A stretch of 34,295 bases of DNA from Perkinsus chesapeaki (taxonomy: Eukaryota > Perkinsozoa > Perkinsida > Perkinsidae): NCBI GenBank assembly GCA_013115145.1, contig JAAPAO010000291.1:7956-42250 (forward strand). The letters are read 5' to 3'. A program made the position numbers and the translations under genes. Below, in pieces: positions 1 to 9,456 of this stretch (its first letter is position 1; every line of letters starts with the position of its first letter). A model generated the notes under the pieces. That model saw only the letters and a list, made by a program, of their open reading frames with translations. It was not told where the DNA came from and made no database searches.

Positions 1-146
1 GGTTTAACCTAAAGATACTCTTAAAGGTTTAACCTAAAGATACTCTTAAAGGTTTAACCTAAAGATACTCTTAAAGGTTTAACCTAAAGATACTCTTAAA
101 GGTTTAACCTAAAGATACTCTTAAAGGTTTAACCTAAAGATACTCT
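1..146. repeat. 25-bp tandem repeat array at the left edge
   Basis: Near-perfect head-to-tail copies of a 25-bp unit that begins GGTTTAACCTAAA. Units start at 1, 26, 51, 76, 101 and 126, and the last one degenerates after about 21 bp. The array starts at the very first base, so it probably extends leftwards. The CCTAAA core resembles telomere-type CCCTAAA, but the 25-bp period is that of a satellite or subtelomeric repeat, not of simple telomeric DNA. The remaining 160 bp before the first gene shows nothing further. Confidence 0.9.
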
Positions 147-308
147 CATAGGTCGACTTAAGGCACCCGAGCTCGGGCGATCTCTGTATGTTTGCTGATC
201 TTATTATTTATCAAAATTGTTGACTGAGTTTCCAGAGTCTCCACTGTAGAGCTGGAAGGAATCTTTAGGTTAACTTGGTGTCATCTGATCGATAGGCTCT
301 CTTTATTA

Positions 309-2593
309 ATGTCCAGCAGCGGGCCATCTGTCGAGGAGATCGGTCATCGTCTTGGTGATGCTTATAGGGGACTTGTCAGTATGTTTTCGAAGGTCCCTAC
401 AGAATCAAAGTTTGCCACTAAAGGCACTTTAACACCTGGTAAGCAGCAGCTTAAATTGAGCAGCTTAATCTTGAACCGCTTTGCTCGGCTGGAGTTCTGC
501 CAGCGCTTCGGGTTGCTATAAGATATCTAAGCGTTGGGTGAGGTGGATTTATTACTTCAGATGAGTTCGTAGCGGCCGGGGATGCTCTTGTGACGAAGTT
601 CCCTACCTGGCAATGGGCACCAGCGGCCAAAGCATCTTATGAGCAGGTAAGATACAAAATAGCTCAGATTGAGTACAACTGGATGGTTAGTCGTATCTGC
701 CAAAAGAGAAGCAATATTTGATAACGAGAGGCGTGCCTTGCTTCGCTCGAGTGAAGGACCTTGAAAATAGTGTTAAAGATATCACAGCGTAATAATAGGC
801 GGGCTCTCACCAATTATGCCACTTTATCGAGACAGTGTAACCATACATTTGCCAATAAAGAAAAGATATATGCCGACCATTCTACAGTATAGTTCTGCAG
901 AACTCCGAGACCTTTCACATTGAACCCTCCTTTCCAGCTGAAGCCTTGCTGAGAAGCCACTCTTCGATTCGGCTCACCAGCGTCTATCACTGGAAACACC
1001 TTATATCAAACGTGTTACTTTTTTTCGCGAGTCATCTCAATGGCTTGCGTATTCTCATAACCACGGTCACTGTATGAATTGGTATCTGCTATGTCAGTGA
1101 CTGTACTGAGGACGAGGACGGTTGGCTTCAAACTGGCGAGGCTCAGTAGGCTATCATGGCGCCGTCTGAGCAAGGCAACAATAAAGCTTCCTTTAGTCCG
1201 TCTTATGCGGTGGGTAGAGGGAATGCTAGTAAAGAAGGGGAAGAAGTTGCTGAAATAACACTGGGAGATGTGGCTCAGCCTCAGGCTACCAAGTAAGGTC
1301 ACCACACGTGAAGTTGGTGGTGAGGGTTTATGGTAGGCCAGCACCGCAAGTGAGGGCTATGGTAATGGTTGAGGAGGATTATGGTGACGAAGAGGTAATT
1401 GGGTTTTGAAGGGGGAGGGATATTGGATATGTTGATAAGACTGTCTCGATAATTTCGGAAATTTGTCGCCCTAGTAGTTATAATGCATAGATATCATTTC
1501 ACAGTCAAGTACAGCGTGAGGAAATATTCCCAGGGCAGCAGCTCGGGCCGAGTAAAGCACATGCTTCCAATTCTCGTATGCAATGAGTCATGTTTGCAAC
1601 ATGACTCATTGACTCAGCAGGCTGAGCTCTTTGCTGATATTATAGGGCTTGGGAGCCGAGGAACATGATATCTCTGTTGCGCATGCCTTCTGAGAAATTC
1701 GACCTTTTTGCCATGGAAAAATATGACTATATGACAGTACCAGTGTTTTTGGTACTTCAGGCAAACGCTGCGATATCGGCTCTAGATGAGCTAGTTGTTG
1801 GCGGTGATGCGAATGCCGATGGGGGCAGTTCTCATGTGGTAGTGCCCCCTCCCGATGAGAGTGAGGATCTCAGAAGGAGCTACGATTTAAGTATTACTTG
1901 GGATAAGGTAATTGTGTCACCGCTGTCCCCTTCAAGTGTTGGTAGTATTATCAAACTCCTCGATTGTGGTTATCTGGATTTGATCGTTTTGGTCAACCAC
2001 TCGAGCCAGAAAAGATATTCGAGGATGTCCTCACCGAATACAGGAGCAAGACGGTTACCGTGGATCCCCATCCCTGCACTGGTAGGACCATTTATGCCTC
2101 TCATCTCCCTTCGTTGGGAATCGATTAGAAAGAGTAAATGGGTGACTATGCTTGTCTGGTCGCTCCCGATTTGGGTGAGCTTTTGTTATATGAAAAAATT
2201 CTTCATCGTCGAATGTGAATATGAGCAAAGTCCTCGTAATTGTTATTACTGAGTGAGGTATATAAGATGCGTTCATAGGTATACAGTGTGCTTCAATTCA
2301 TCCCTGCCGACATGCTGAGATGATGCTTCGAGTGATACAGAGCTGGCAGGAGGCTGGAGAAAAAGTAGGCTCCATCTCCATCAGCATTGCCGCGGATGTT
2401 GGAGAAGATTCTCAGCTGATTCCTAGTCGGCTGAGATATATTGTGTTTGATCAGATCCAATCGGAGCTCGCGTTGTTAGTTTTCTTGAAGTTCATCTCGG
2501 GAGTGGTAGGGCTTCCTGAGTTTGTTAGGGTTATGGGGCTTATTTCAGGTACCCACCATCAATTATGATTTCACCGCTGATGTTAACATGTGA
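309..2593 (+). CDS. ATG3: Autophagy-related protein 3 (ATG3), E2-like enzyme for ATG8 lipidation, multi-exon
   Basis: ATG3 transfers ATG8 from ATG7 to phosphatidylethanolamine during autophagosome formation. Exon 1 (309-438) and exon 2 (561-646) give the N-terminal element [13 protein letters not shown] followed by FPTWQW. Exon 3 (from 691) gives [11 protein letters not shown]. These are hallmark ATG3 motifs. The E2 core follows: YDLSITWDK ends at 1907, a 38-nt intron (1908-1945) follows, then YYQTPRLWL and the KTVTVDPHP strand in 1946-2081. A 197-nt intron leads to the catalytic segment SIHPCRHAE, with the active-site Cys codon at 2305-2307. FLKFIS and the last exon 2549-2593 (PTINYDF) close the protein. 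The acidic middle (about 790-1760) and the piece at 2365-2490 are not fully resolved into exons. Confidence in the family is high; internal boundaries are moderate. Confidence 0.88.
1582..1610. repeat. Perfect 13-bp inverted repeat with 3-nt loop
   Basis: Arms AATGAGTCATGTT (1582-1594) and AACATGACTCATT (1598-1610) are exact reverse complements separated by TGC. It lies inside the ATG3 transcription unit, in a part not resolved as exon or intron. A very stable short hairpin is possible in RNA or single-stranded DNA. Confidence 0.85.
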
Positions 2594-2941
2594 ATCCACG
2601 CCCCTCCCCTCCAGCATGCTCGGCATTCTGACAATCGTCGAGTCTGTTCAATGACAATTAGAGGATCAGTCACGATTAGTTTCAGTAGTTTTTGCATTAT
2701 CTTCGGAGCTTGCGTTCACAGTTGAAGTTAGTAGCGAAGGCTGAAGCATGAGCTTGAGCATTAAACTTAAATATCAATATTTCACGGTCTAACTCGTTAA
2801 ATTGAATGTGCGGGACATGCCAATCTAGAAACACGATGAGTGAGATATAGGTGTAAATGCACGGTTACGAAGTGCGTGTCTCGATCAGGCAGCTATGCGT
2901 GGGTAGGTGGCTCGACCGTATGTACTCGTGACGGTGTGCCG
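2594..2941. other. Intergenic spacer between ATG3 and tRNA-Gly
   Basis: About 350 bp with stops in all frames and no recognisable motif. It contains the ATG3 3' end signals and the tRNA 5' flank, neither of which I can delimit. Confidence 0.6.
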
Positions 2942-3013
2942 GCGCCGCTAGTCTAAAGGTTAAGACTTCTGTCTGCCAAACGGAAGATCCGGGTTCGAGT
3001 CCCGGGCGGCGCA
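2942..3013 (+). tRNA. tRNA-Gly (anticodon GCC)
   Basis: A complete 72-nt cloverleaf. The acceptor pairs GCGCCGC (2942-2948) with GCGGCGC (3006-3012), with discriminator A at 3013. The D arm is GTCT/AGAC (2951-2966). The anticodon stem TCTGT/ACGGA encloses loop CTGCCAA, with anticodon GCC at 2975-2977. The variable loop is 4 nt. The T arm is CCGGG-TTCGAGT-CCCGG. All stems pair with only one G-U. No intron. A typical T-run terminator is not obvious directly downstream. Confidence 0.96.
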
Positions 3014-3305
3014 GTGCTTCTTACCCATACACATGTGTACGTGGACGTCCGTAGTCTAGGAGCAATGCACCAGAACGAGCCTGGCCCCAGCGTGTGAATG
3101 CCCGTAGATACCACGTATTCACCATAGCGCAAATACGACATCAACAGCTTTTCCTCCATATAGCACCCTTCTCTGTGGGAGGAAGCTGAAAGCAGATTTC
3201 GAACCTCTGAACGATTTATGCGGTCTACGAGCATCTTCGTGGGACTACGTAAATTTAATATTCGGAAGTAGTGACTACTTGGTGGTCCTTGCTAAGTTGT
3301 AGTAG

Positions 3306-3349
3306 TCGGGCTCACCTTCAAGGTGAGCCCGAGACAAGGTGACACCTTG
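3306..3349. repeat. Two adjacent perfect inverted repeats
   Basis: TCGGGCTCACCTT (3306-3318) and AAGGTGAGCCCGA (3320-3332) are exact complements around a single C. Directly after comes a second palindrome, CAAGGTG (3335-3341) and CACCTTG (3343-3349), around a single A. They lie between the tRNA-Gly gene and the 3' end of the minus-strand protease gene. The rest of the 3014-3543 spacer shows nothing recognisable. A role as 3'-processing hairpin or mobile-element footprint is possible but unproven. Confidence 0.85.
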
Positions 3350-3543
3350 GCACCGTAAAACGGATGTTCGTATATACAGTAGCCATTAAACAATTAATAC
3401 TCTCAATACGCAAATCAATTCGTGTGGGTAAATACAGCCAAATATGTAAGCATTTACATTGCACATACATTCAACCCTGATTGGCAAGCCGTGAGCGACC
3501 ACTGCACGCATACATATACCGCATACTTCACCACACGGGCACT

Positions 3544-4737
3544 TCAGACAACTACGCCGGATATGCCCTCAGTAGCGCGATCAACTGGGTATGCGTCCCG
3601 CTGCTTTGCCTTGGACTTAGCGATTCGTATCTCGCGCTTATCAAAATCAAATAGAAAATGATAATACCGGAGTAAATCAAGCCCGACTGTGAGACATTCC
3701 AGATATCCTGGGTCTTCTTGGATCAGTAAGACGCATCGTTTAGTCGCTAGACTCCTGGTCACGTACATTTCACTGGGGATGACCACAGGGATAGTCCCGC
3801 TTCGAGACTTCCCCTTGAATACGAGCTGAATCGGCGGAAGGTATCTCGCGTCTTCACAGTTCTCCAGGATAGGACGCCTCATCGACTCCTCGGATATCTT
3901 GACATGATTACCGTGGTATGCAGCGCTCCTTTTGATGATCTCCATCACAGCACGATAAATACTCCTGGGAAGATGCAAAGAAGTTGTCCCACTGTCTATG
4001 ACTATCTTATGAGGTCCTGATAGCGATGGCATTTGGACAGGCATCCCTGCGACAACAATACCTTTCAAGCCAACTGACCAGAGGTCATCGTTTATCAGGA
4101 ATGGCACAGTACCCGCTGGCCCCTTATACTTCGAGGGATCCTCTCCACCAAGGATGAGTTCCCCCTGGTCTATGTTGCTGGGGTTGAAGTGGATGGAGAA
4201 CTGTCTCCTACTGATGACACCCTTATTTACTAGCTGATCCAGTAAGGGAGTGAAGTCTTCGTCGTCATCCTCTGGTCGGGGTCCAAGTCCAAGGGATGCA
4301 TGCGCGGGATTTCCGTGTGCGGTATAGTTCACAGCTATTCCCAGGTCTACATCTGTGATTTCTTCGCCGTCAATTTCGATGGAAGATCTGTGATGAACGA
4401 TAGAGGTTCTTGAACCATCACCGAACATTAAATCGGTAGACTCATGAGCTCCGGTCGTAGGTTTCCATCTGTAGCAATCATAAATGAAGGGATAGTAAGG
4501 CTCTCCATTGAACAGTGTCGCATTCGAGAGTAAGAAAGACTCGTGGGTTCCGGTGTCCATGAACAGTTTAATATGTTGACCGTCCACCACTAATGGTACG
4601 AGAAACGCGGAGTCATGTGTTCCAAACCACACATACGTTCTTTTGGAGATTTGAAGCTTCACTACTTTCTCGCTCACACCCATTTGGTAAGTAGCCCACA
4701 ACCGAAACGATTGTGTTAGCTTCGCGAAGTGTCTCAT
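3544..4737 (-). CDS. Pepsin-like aspartic protease (family A1), copy 1
   Basis: An A1 endopeptidase of 397 residues, normal for the two-lobed pepsin fold. The first ATG of the frame is at 4737; the frame is open 8 codons further upstream but has no ATG there. The two catalytic aspartates lie in DTGT (residue about 61) and IDSGTTSLHLP (about 248). Also visible are the flap-like MFGDGS (about 104-109), HASLGLG (about 146-152), GELILGGEDPSKY (about 192-204) and a C-terminal LTVGLDLLRYYHFLFD. The flap tyrosine of pepsins is replaced by Phe. No signal peptide is visible at this start, so an upstream exon is possible. It is uninterrupted, unlike most genes here. It is about 40% similar by eye to the gene at 6733-7893 and diverges from it. 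Secretory or vacuolar action is inferred from the family only. Confidence 0.9.
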   Translation of the reverse strand: MRHFAKLTQSFRLWATYQMGVSEKVVKLQISKRTYVWFGTHDSAFLVPLVVDGQHIKLFMDTGTHESFLLSNATLFNGEPYYPFIYDCYRWKPTTGAHESTDLMFGDGSRTSIVHHRSSIEIDGEEITDVDLGIAVNYTAHGNPAHASLGLGPRPEDDDEDFTPLLDQLVNKGVISRRQFSIHFNPSNIDQGELILGGEDPSKYKGPAGTVPFLINDDLWSVGLKGIVVAGMPVQMPSLSGPHKIVIDSGTTSLHLPRSIYRAVMEIIKRSAAYHGNHVKISEESMRRPILENCEDARYLPPIQLVFKGKSRSGTIPVVIPSEMYVTRSLATKRCVLLIQEDPGYLECLTVGLDLLRYYHFLFDFDKREIRIAKSKAKQRDAYPVDRATEGISGVVV

Positions 4738-5486
4738 GGTAGCTAGGTAAGGTGAGATCACTAAAAGCGAGTGGATAGACTCATTGACGCTAGGTTAATG
4801 GAGTCGGAATATTCCGATAACCGCATCTTTCGAGCGGCGAGACGTGGGCGCATCGGCATTGTTGGTGAAGCAAGAGTGATGCGGGCGCGCGCGCGTGATA
4901 GTTGGGTTGTCCCAATGGGTCGACAAATTTGCATCAGCTGAAGCGTCGCATGCTTGGAATCAGACGCTTCTCTACAGCCACACACAGAGGACGTAGTGTA
5001 AGTTATGAGAGGCCGTCTGAGCCTCAGATTCTGAGAAACCCTGATATTTGTACCGAGATAACTTATCCCTACGGAGCCCCTAGTAGGAGCTGCTCTGCGT
5101 GCGTAGGGCGAAATCTAAAACACTTACGGAAAGTATCACCCGCTGCGACCTGAGGTGCGTCATTGACAGTGCGAAGTTCGGGCGGGGATTGTATAATACT
5201 GTGTAACTTACATTATATGAGCTCGTAGGATGCGATCTGAGTGCAGCAAGATATGCTGCCTCAGATATGCTGGCATCGTCATATGACGGTCTCGCAGTGT
5301 GACGTGACAGCGAGCCCCGACTCAACACTTCACGACATATCTCCGTGATTCAAGAGCTGCTTTGTCGCACGTTTGAGAGGGTATATATAATAACATATAG
5401 GAATCTACTACGTGGTGACTGGCCACGCGGAGACGAGAAACAAGGCTGCCCTTGACAGTTCTCTCTCTGGCTTCTCTCCGAACAGC
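4738..5486. other. Spacer between divergent accessory genes
   Basis: 750 bp separating the minus-strand protease from the plus-strand membrane protein. It must hold both promoters. A short alternating GC tract lies near 4885-4897. Small ORFs on both strands lack family motifs and overlap each other. Upstream exons of either neighbour could lie here. Confidence 0.5.
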
Positions 5487-6173
5487 ATGGTTGAAACAAG
5501 TTCTCCCTTGTTTATGGTGGGTCGTCGACCTCAGCTCTTCGGCAGAAGCTATGAAGTACCTATCGAGCCAGACTCAGAGCAGATCACCCTGGAGAATGGT
5601 CTGAAGCCTCAAGGAAGATCTTCAGCATTTAAGTGGTTCCCCGCCATCATTTACGCAGTTTGCTTCCTTTGTCTGCTGACCGTCGTCTGGTTGCTGGTTC
5701 TGAATTCCGTGATCGCGCCGTATATGATAAGCACATTCCTACGGGAATCGCACTGGTCGATAACTCGGATATACCTTGCCAGCGATGATTCCCGTATCCG
5801 TGCAGGTCTCAACATTCTCGCCTTGCGGCCTAGCTTTACGTTCGAGGTCACTAATGTGAAACATGCTGTTCAAATACACGTTGATAAGCCCCTGGTCCGC
5901 GTCACTAACTCTACAGGGCCCTCATGGCCGTTAGAAGCCTTCACCTCCAGTCTGAATCCCGGTCCCTACGGCAACGTCCTCACAACTCGATACCAAGGGA
6001 GCACTGCTTGGGGTCTTGATTGGCTTCCCAATGCGTCACACTATGAAATTGTCTTCGTATGTCTGGTCGACGTGACAATCTTCGGTGCAACCAGAAAGAG
6101 ATGCCCCTTCACAAAGACATTCCACGTGGATGCTTCCCTGGTGGTGGCAGATCTTGCGACGATGTTTCCGTGA
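5487..6173 (+). CDS. Single-pass (type II) membrane protein of unknown family
   Basis: 228 residues from the first in-frame ATG (5487); the frame is open to 5412 but has no earlier ATG. Layout: a hydrophilic N-terminus of about 50 residues; one strong transmembrane segment, FPAIIYAVCFLCLLTVVWLL and following (about residues 52-80); then a C-terminal ectodomain of about 145 residues with potential N-glycosylation sites NST and NAS. The ectodomain looks beta-rich, like LEA_2 or NDR1-type membrane proteins, but this resemblance is weak. It sits between two related proteases, and a 225-bp piece spanning its membrane segment is repeated at 9975-10199. Function unknown. Confidence 0.7.
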   Translation: MVETSSPLFMVGRRPQLFGRSYEVPIEPDSEQITLENGLKPQGRSSAFKWFPAIIYAVCFLCLLTVVWLLVLNSVIAPYMISTFLRESHWSITRIYLASDDSRIRAGLNILALRPSFTFEVTNVKHAVQIHVDKPLVRVTNSTGPSWPLEAFTSSLNPGPYGNVLTTRYQGSTAWGLDWLPNASHYEIVFVCLVDVTIFGATRKRCPFTKTFHVDASLVVADLATMFP

Positions 6174-6323
6174 TGCCCTTAGACATTTGCATTCGTCTCA
6201 TATCATTCACCGTACTGCACGGTGCAGTCTTTCCTCGTCTACTGTAGTACTATTTCAACACAGTTTTGATACGAGCTTCTGGGCCCACATATTGTGTTAA
6301 ATGTAACCAAGAACACTTGACTC

Positions 6324-6346
6324 TAGTCACTAGAGTCTAGTGACTA
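6324..6346. repeat. Perfect 11-bp inverted repeat
   Basis: TAGTCACTAGA (6324-6334) and TCTAGTGACTA (6336-6346) flank a single G. It lies in the 6174-6732 spacer between the membrane-protein gene and the second protease. A further short inverted repeat, GTCAGG/CCTGAC, occurs near 6573-6590. No gene is recognisable in this spacer apart from a short ORF from 6684 that begins MRH like the first protease but shifts out of frame. Confidence 0.8.
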
Positions 6347-6732
6347 CAGTCGAGTGAGTCCGATCTGATGAAAGTGCTGATATGGTGTACCGCAGACTGC
6401 GGTCCGCAATCGTATCTTACATAGTAGTTAACGACGACTCGTCGTTCACCCCTTTGTAGGAGATGTATTCATTGTTCATTGTTTCCTGGTGAGGCTATGG
6501 TATAGGATTCACAACGCAGACTGGTTGCGCAGGCACTCATGGGTGCAAGTTTGACACTGGCACACCCCGGGCGTGTCAGGTTGATGCCTGACGGGCGTCT
6601 CTAATATGTTCGCTCGCCATTCGGGCAGTCTCCGAGACACGCAAACGAATGATTTACATATCTCAACCAATGCATTCCGTGAGATGAGGCATAGCCTTCT
6701 TCAGTACGCTTCGTTTTACCGCGACGAACATT

Positions 6733-7893
6733 ATGCCACGCCTCCAGGGAAATCTTAAGCTCTTCTCTTTAATACTACATAAAGTCATTACTGACGATAC
6801 TGTCAGACTTAGCCTAATGAAAAAGAGGTTTATATGGGGAAATAATCATCACGATATACTAACCGTACCAATGGAGGTCGATGGCCAGCTTTTAAATCTT
6901 GCGGCGGATACAGGATCAGACAAAACATTCGTCATCTCAAATCACTCACTATGCAACGGGAATGTATGTGAAGGATCTATCTTTGGACTGTACCGGTGTA
7001 ACCAGTCATATTGTGATGGGGAGTCCATGGAGGTATTTTTCCAAGATGGCAGGTTTGTGGATATTGTCCACCGCAAAGGCGAAGTCAAGCTTGATGACCA
7101 GGAGGTTTCGGGAATCGAATTCGGCATTGTGAAAAACTATACCTCTCCGGGACTTCCTCCCCACTCCTCTTTGGGGTTGGGCTTGACAGACTCAAAAGAT
7201 TTCGATCCTATTCTGGACCAGCTTTTCATGAAAGGGATCATCAAAAGTATGGAGTTTTCCATCTATTTCGATCATGAAAACGCAGACGAGGGAGAGCTGC
7301 TCCTAGGCGGAAGCGACTCTACAAAATATGATGGTCAGTTGTTCCCGGTCCCACTAATAGATCATGATGATTGGGAAGTTACACTAGAGAATTTAAGGAT
7401 TAATAATACAAATATCATAGAAGCGGCATACCCTATCCTCTTCGACACTGGAACGGTTTTTCTGGGTTGCCCAAAGAAGGTTTACGATGCAATCACCGCA
7501 CGTATCGAGGAGACGGTTAGAGCCGCTGGTGGGGAGTTGAAGTTATATAAGATGGGTTCTGTATCGTTCCTAAAATGCGAGGACCGTACGTATCTGCCCA
7601 CACTGGAGCTCGTACTGGAAGGGCTCCACCATGAGGACAGTTTAACGCTTTTCATCCCGCAAGAGCGTTATGTTACTGAGCTACCTGGTGGTGACAGATG
7701 CGTGCTCCTCATACTTGAGATTCCGTTCGACCTAGGACGGCTCGTGGTTGGAGCGACCCTTCTCCGAGATTACTACTTGAACTTCAATAAAGACAAACGT
7801 CAAATCTACATCGCGAAAACTGCGCAAACATCTCATCCCAAGCGCAGCCTCGGCCGCCGCCCTACACATGGGAAAATATCATCGTCGGTTTGA
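6733..7893 (+). CDS. Pepsin-like aspartic protease (family A1), copy 2
   Basis: 386 residues from ATG 6733, uninterrupted. Catalytic motifs are DTGSDKTF (Asp about 59) and FDTGTVFLGCP (Asp about 238). Shared landmarks with copy 1 are HSSLGLG, LDQL-(x)-KGII, EFSIYFD, GELLLGGSDSTKY and a final VGATLLRDYYLNF. The flap region reads VFFQDGRF, so the pepsin flap Tyr-Gly-x-Gly is not conserved. A basic tail of about 25 residues follows the last strand. No signal peptide is evident; an ATG at 6684 in another frame opens a peptide resembling the start of copy 1, hinting at an unresolved first exon or a decayed 5' end. Both catalytic aspartates are present, so activity is plausible. Confidence 0.9.
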   Translation: MPRLQGNLKLFSLILHKVITDDTVRLSLMKKRFIWGNNHHDILTVPMEVDGQLLNLAADTGSDKTFVISNHSLCNGNVCEGSIFGLYRCNQSYCDGESMEVFFQDGRFVDIVHRKGEVKLDDQEVSGIEFGIVKNYTSPGLPPHSSLGLGLTDSKDFDPILDQLFMKGIIKSMEFSIYFDHENADEGELLLGGSDSTKYDGQLFPVPLIDHDDWEVTLENLRINNTNIIEAAYPILFDTGTVFLGCPKKVYDAITARIEETVRAAGGELKLYKMGSVSFLKCEDRTYLPTLELVLEGLHHEDSLTLFIPQERYVTELPGGDRCVLLILEIPFDLGRLVVGATLLRDYYLNFNKDKRQIYIAKTAQTSHPKRSLGRRPTHGKISSSV

Positions 7894-9273
7894 AGTGTTT
7901 CGAACTACAACCAGCTTTATGATGCTCTACGCGAACATCGTTATTTTCACTCCATCCTTCACCAGAAGGGAGAACACACGGAGTCGGAAGATCTGTTTTG
8001 AATGTTCACTTTCCTGTCGGTGGTCGGAATTGTGTCTTCTACTGTAGCTGTTTGCGGTTGCCAACCGCCATGTCCCCATTCTAGGCGTTGAGTCTTTAGT
8101 TGTTACTTACTCGTCCTGCATTCAATAGATGGGCACCTGTGCTTATCAACAGCAGAGGCACACTTGTGTGGGATTCAGGACAGTGGAACCCCGAATTCGC
8201 GACACGACAATTGCGAATCGGACCGGTAGAACGGAGCTGCTAACGGCGAGCTCAGATTGGGTAAACTCGGAAGAACATTTGTTGCCAAGATTGAGATTGT
8301 AACGACATTAAAAGTTTCACCAGTAAGTTACTGGCAGTAACCAAGAAGCTTGTCCGTCAAGACGAACTAATCGAGGTACTTAGCGAGAAGTGTATGTTAT
8401 AGGGGAGGTGCAGAAGTGATACTACCAAGTGTCGGGGATTAAGTAGTCCACTGGAATCTACTCGACAGTTTGTTCACTAAGTACTGCTAACATCAGCAGG
8501 TTACTAGGTCTCAATGGATCCATGTCATTCATGCCGGAGCGCTTCCGGTGGAGCAGCTGAACTTTATTTCCCCCAGTCATCTCGGCCGCGACCTATTTGC
8601 TCTATATGCAAGGCAAATAGGGGCGAAAACGTCTGTTGAGGAAGGCTACTCAATGATAACAATGTCTCCTTGCTGATACTTTCAAGTTCAAAAATTCGAG
8701 GTGTAGATTCTCGGTTGAAGAGTGACTTACAAATGACGTAAGAGTGACCAGCGAATCAGCTTGGGTGATGAAGTAAACCAAAGAAAATAGCTTCTTTAAT
8801 AAACTCATTGTAGTGTACTGCTTCCTCTATGAACTTACGAGTTACAAAATGCCACGAGTGGCGCAGGCCTTGGGATGACGCGCTCCACTTTCTTAATGAC
8901 CAATGCGCTGCCACTGTACATTACGATAATCGCAGGACTAGACAGGCCTGGATTGGCTGGCATGTGAGACTAATCCCTCCCCGAAACCGAAACAAGATAA
9001 TAGTATTCTCAGAATACCGGGGCATATTGCTCCGGGTATTACCGGCTGCCTACATTTACGTCGTTTTGATACGACAGGCGCAGCCTGCGCCGCCGCGCCG
9101 GAGCCTCAGGAGATCATTGGCTTCGATCATTACAACCCAAGTTTCAACCACATAAGCAAACATCGGACAAGCATAAGGTCTGACGCTTTTAGGTCTGAGC
9201 AATCGCGTTCCAGTCGTTTTGTTCCTCTAGTAGACCGTTAGCAGTTCACTCTTTGGCCGTCTACCCAGTTACA
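7894..9273. other. Long spacer with no recognised gene
   Basis: About 1.4 kb with no family motif on either strand. It contains a 9-bp inverted repeat, CCTATTTGC (8592-8600) and GCAAATAGG (8613-8621), and one ATG-started ORF of 108 codons (8829-9155, +) that is Arg-rich, shows no domain, and that I cannot call a gene. The pieces could be unrecognised exons. Confidence 0.4.
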
Positions 9274-9456
9274 ATGCGCATAACCCTTTTCCCAGTTATC
9301 ATCAGCCTATACTTGGTTACGATTTTTGGTGATAACTCTCCCCGTGGCCTCCGCAGGTTGGGTGATCCTGTTTGCCCCAACTTCTGCGAAAAGTCGTGCC
9401 GCCCAGATTGCGATTGTATAACTTCGGTTACTCAATGCGAGTGCAGCTGCAGTTGA
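9274..9456 (+). CDS. Small secreted cysteine-rich peptide
   Basis: 60 residues from ATG 9274; seven codons upstream are in frame but start with TTG. The first 19 or so residues, MRITLFPVIISLYLVTIFG, form a clear signal peptide. The predicted mature part has about 41 residues and eight cysteines packed into its last 23 positions, in the order VCPNFCEKSC, RPDCDC, then TQCECSCS at the C-terminus. A short basic stretch (RGLRR) before the cysteines could be a processing site. The even cysteine number suggests four disulfides. No known family is recognised; a secreted effector, inhibitor or metal-binding peptide are all possible. No homologous neighbour is seen. Confidence 0.6.
   Translation: MRITLFPVIISLYLVTIFGDNSPRGLRRLGDPVCPNFCEKSCRPDCDCITSVTQCECSCS

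Noticed and set aside
5412-5486. N-terminal extension of the membrane protein starting with GTG
   Set aside because: Nuclear eukaryotic genes start at ATG; the first in-frame ATG is 5487. The extension may be 5' UTR.
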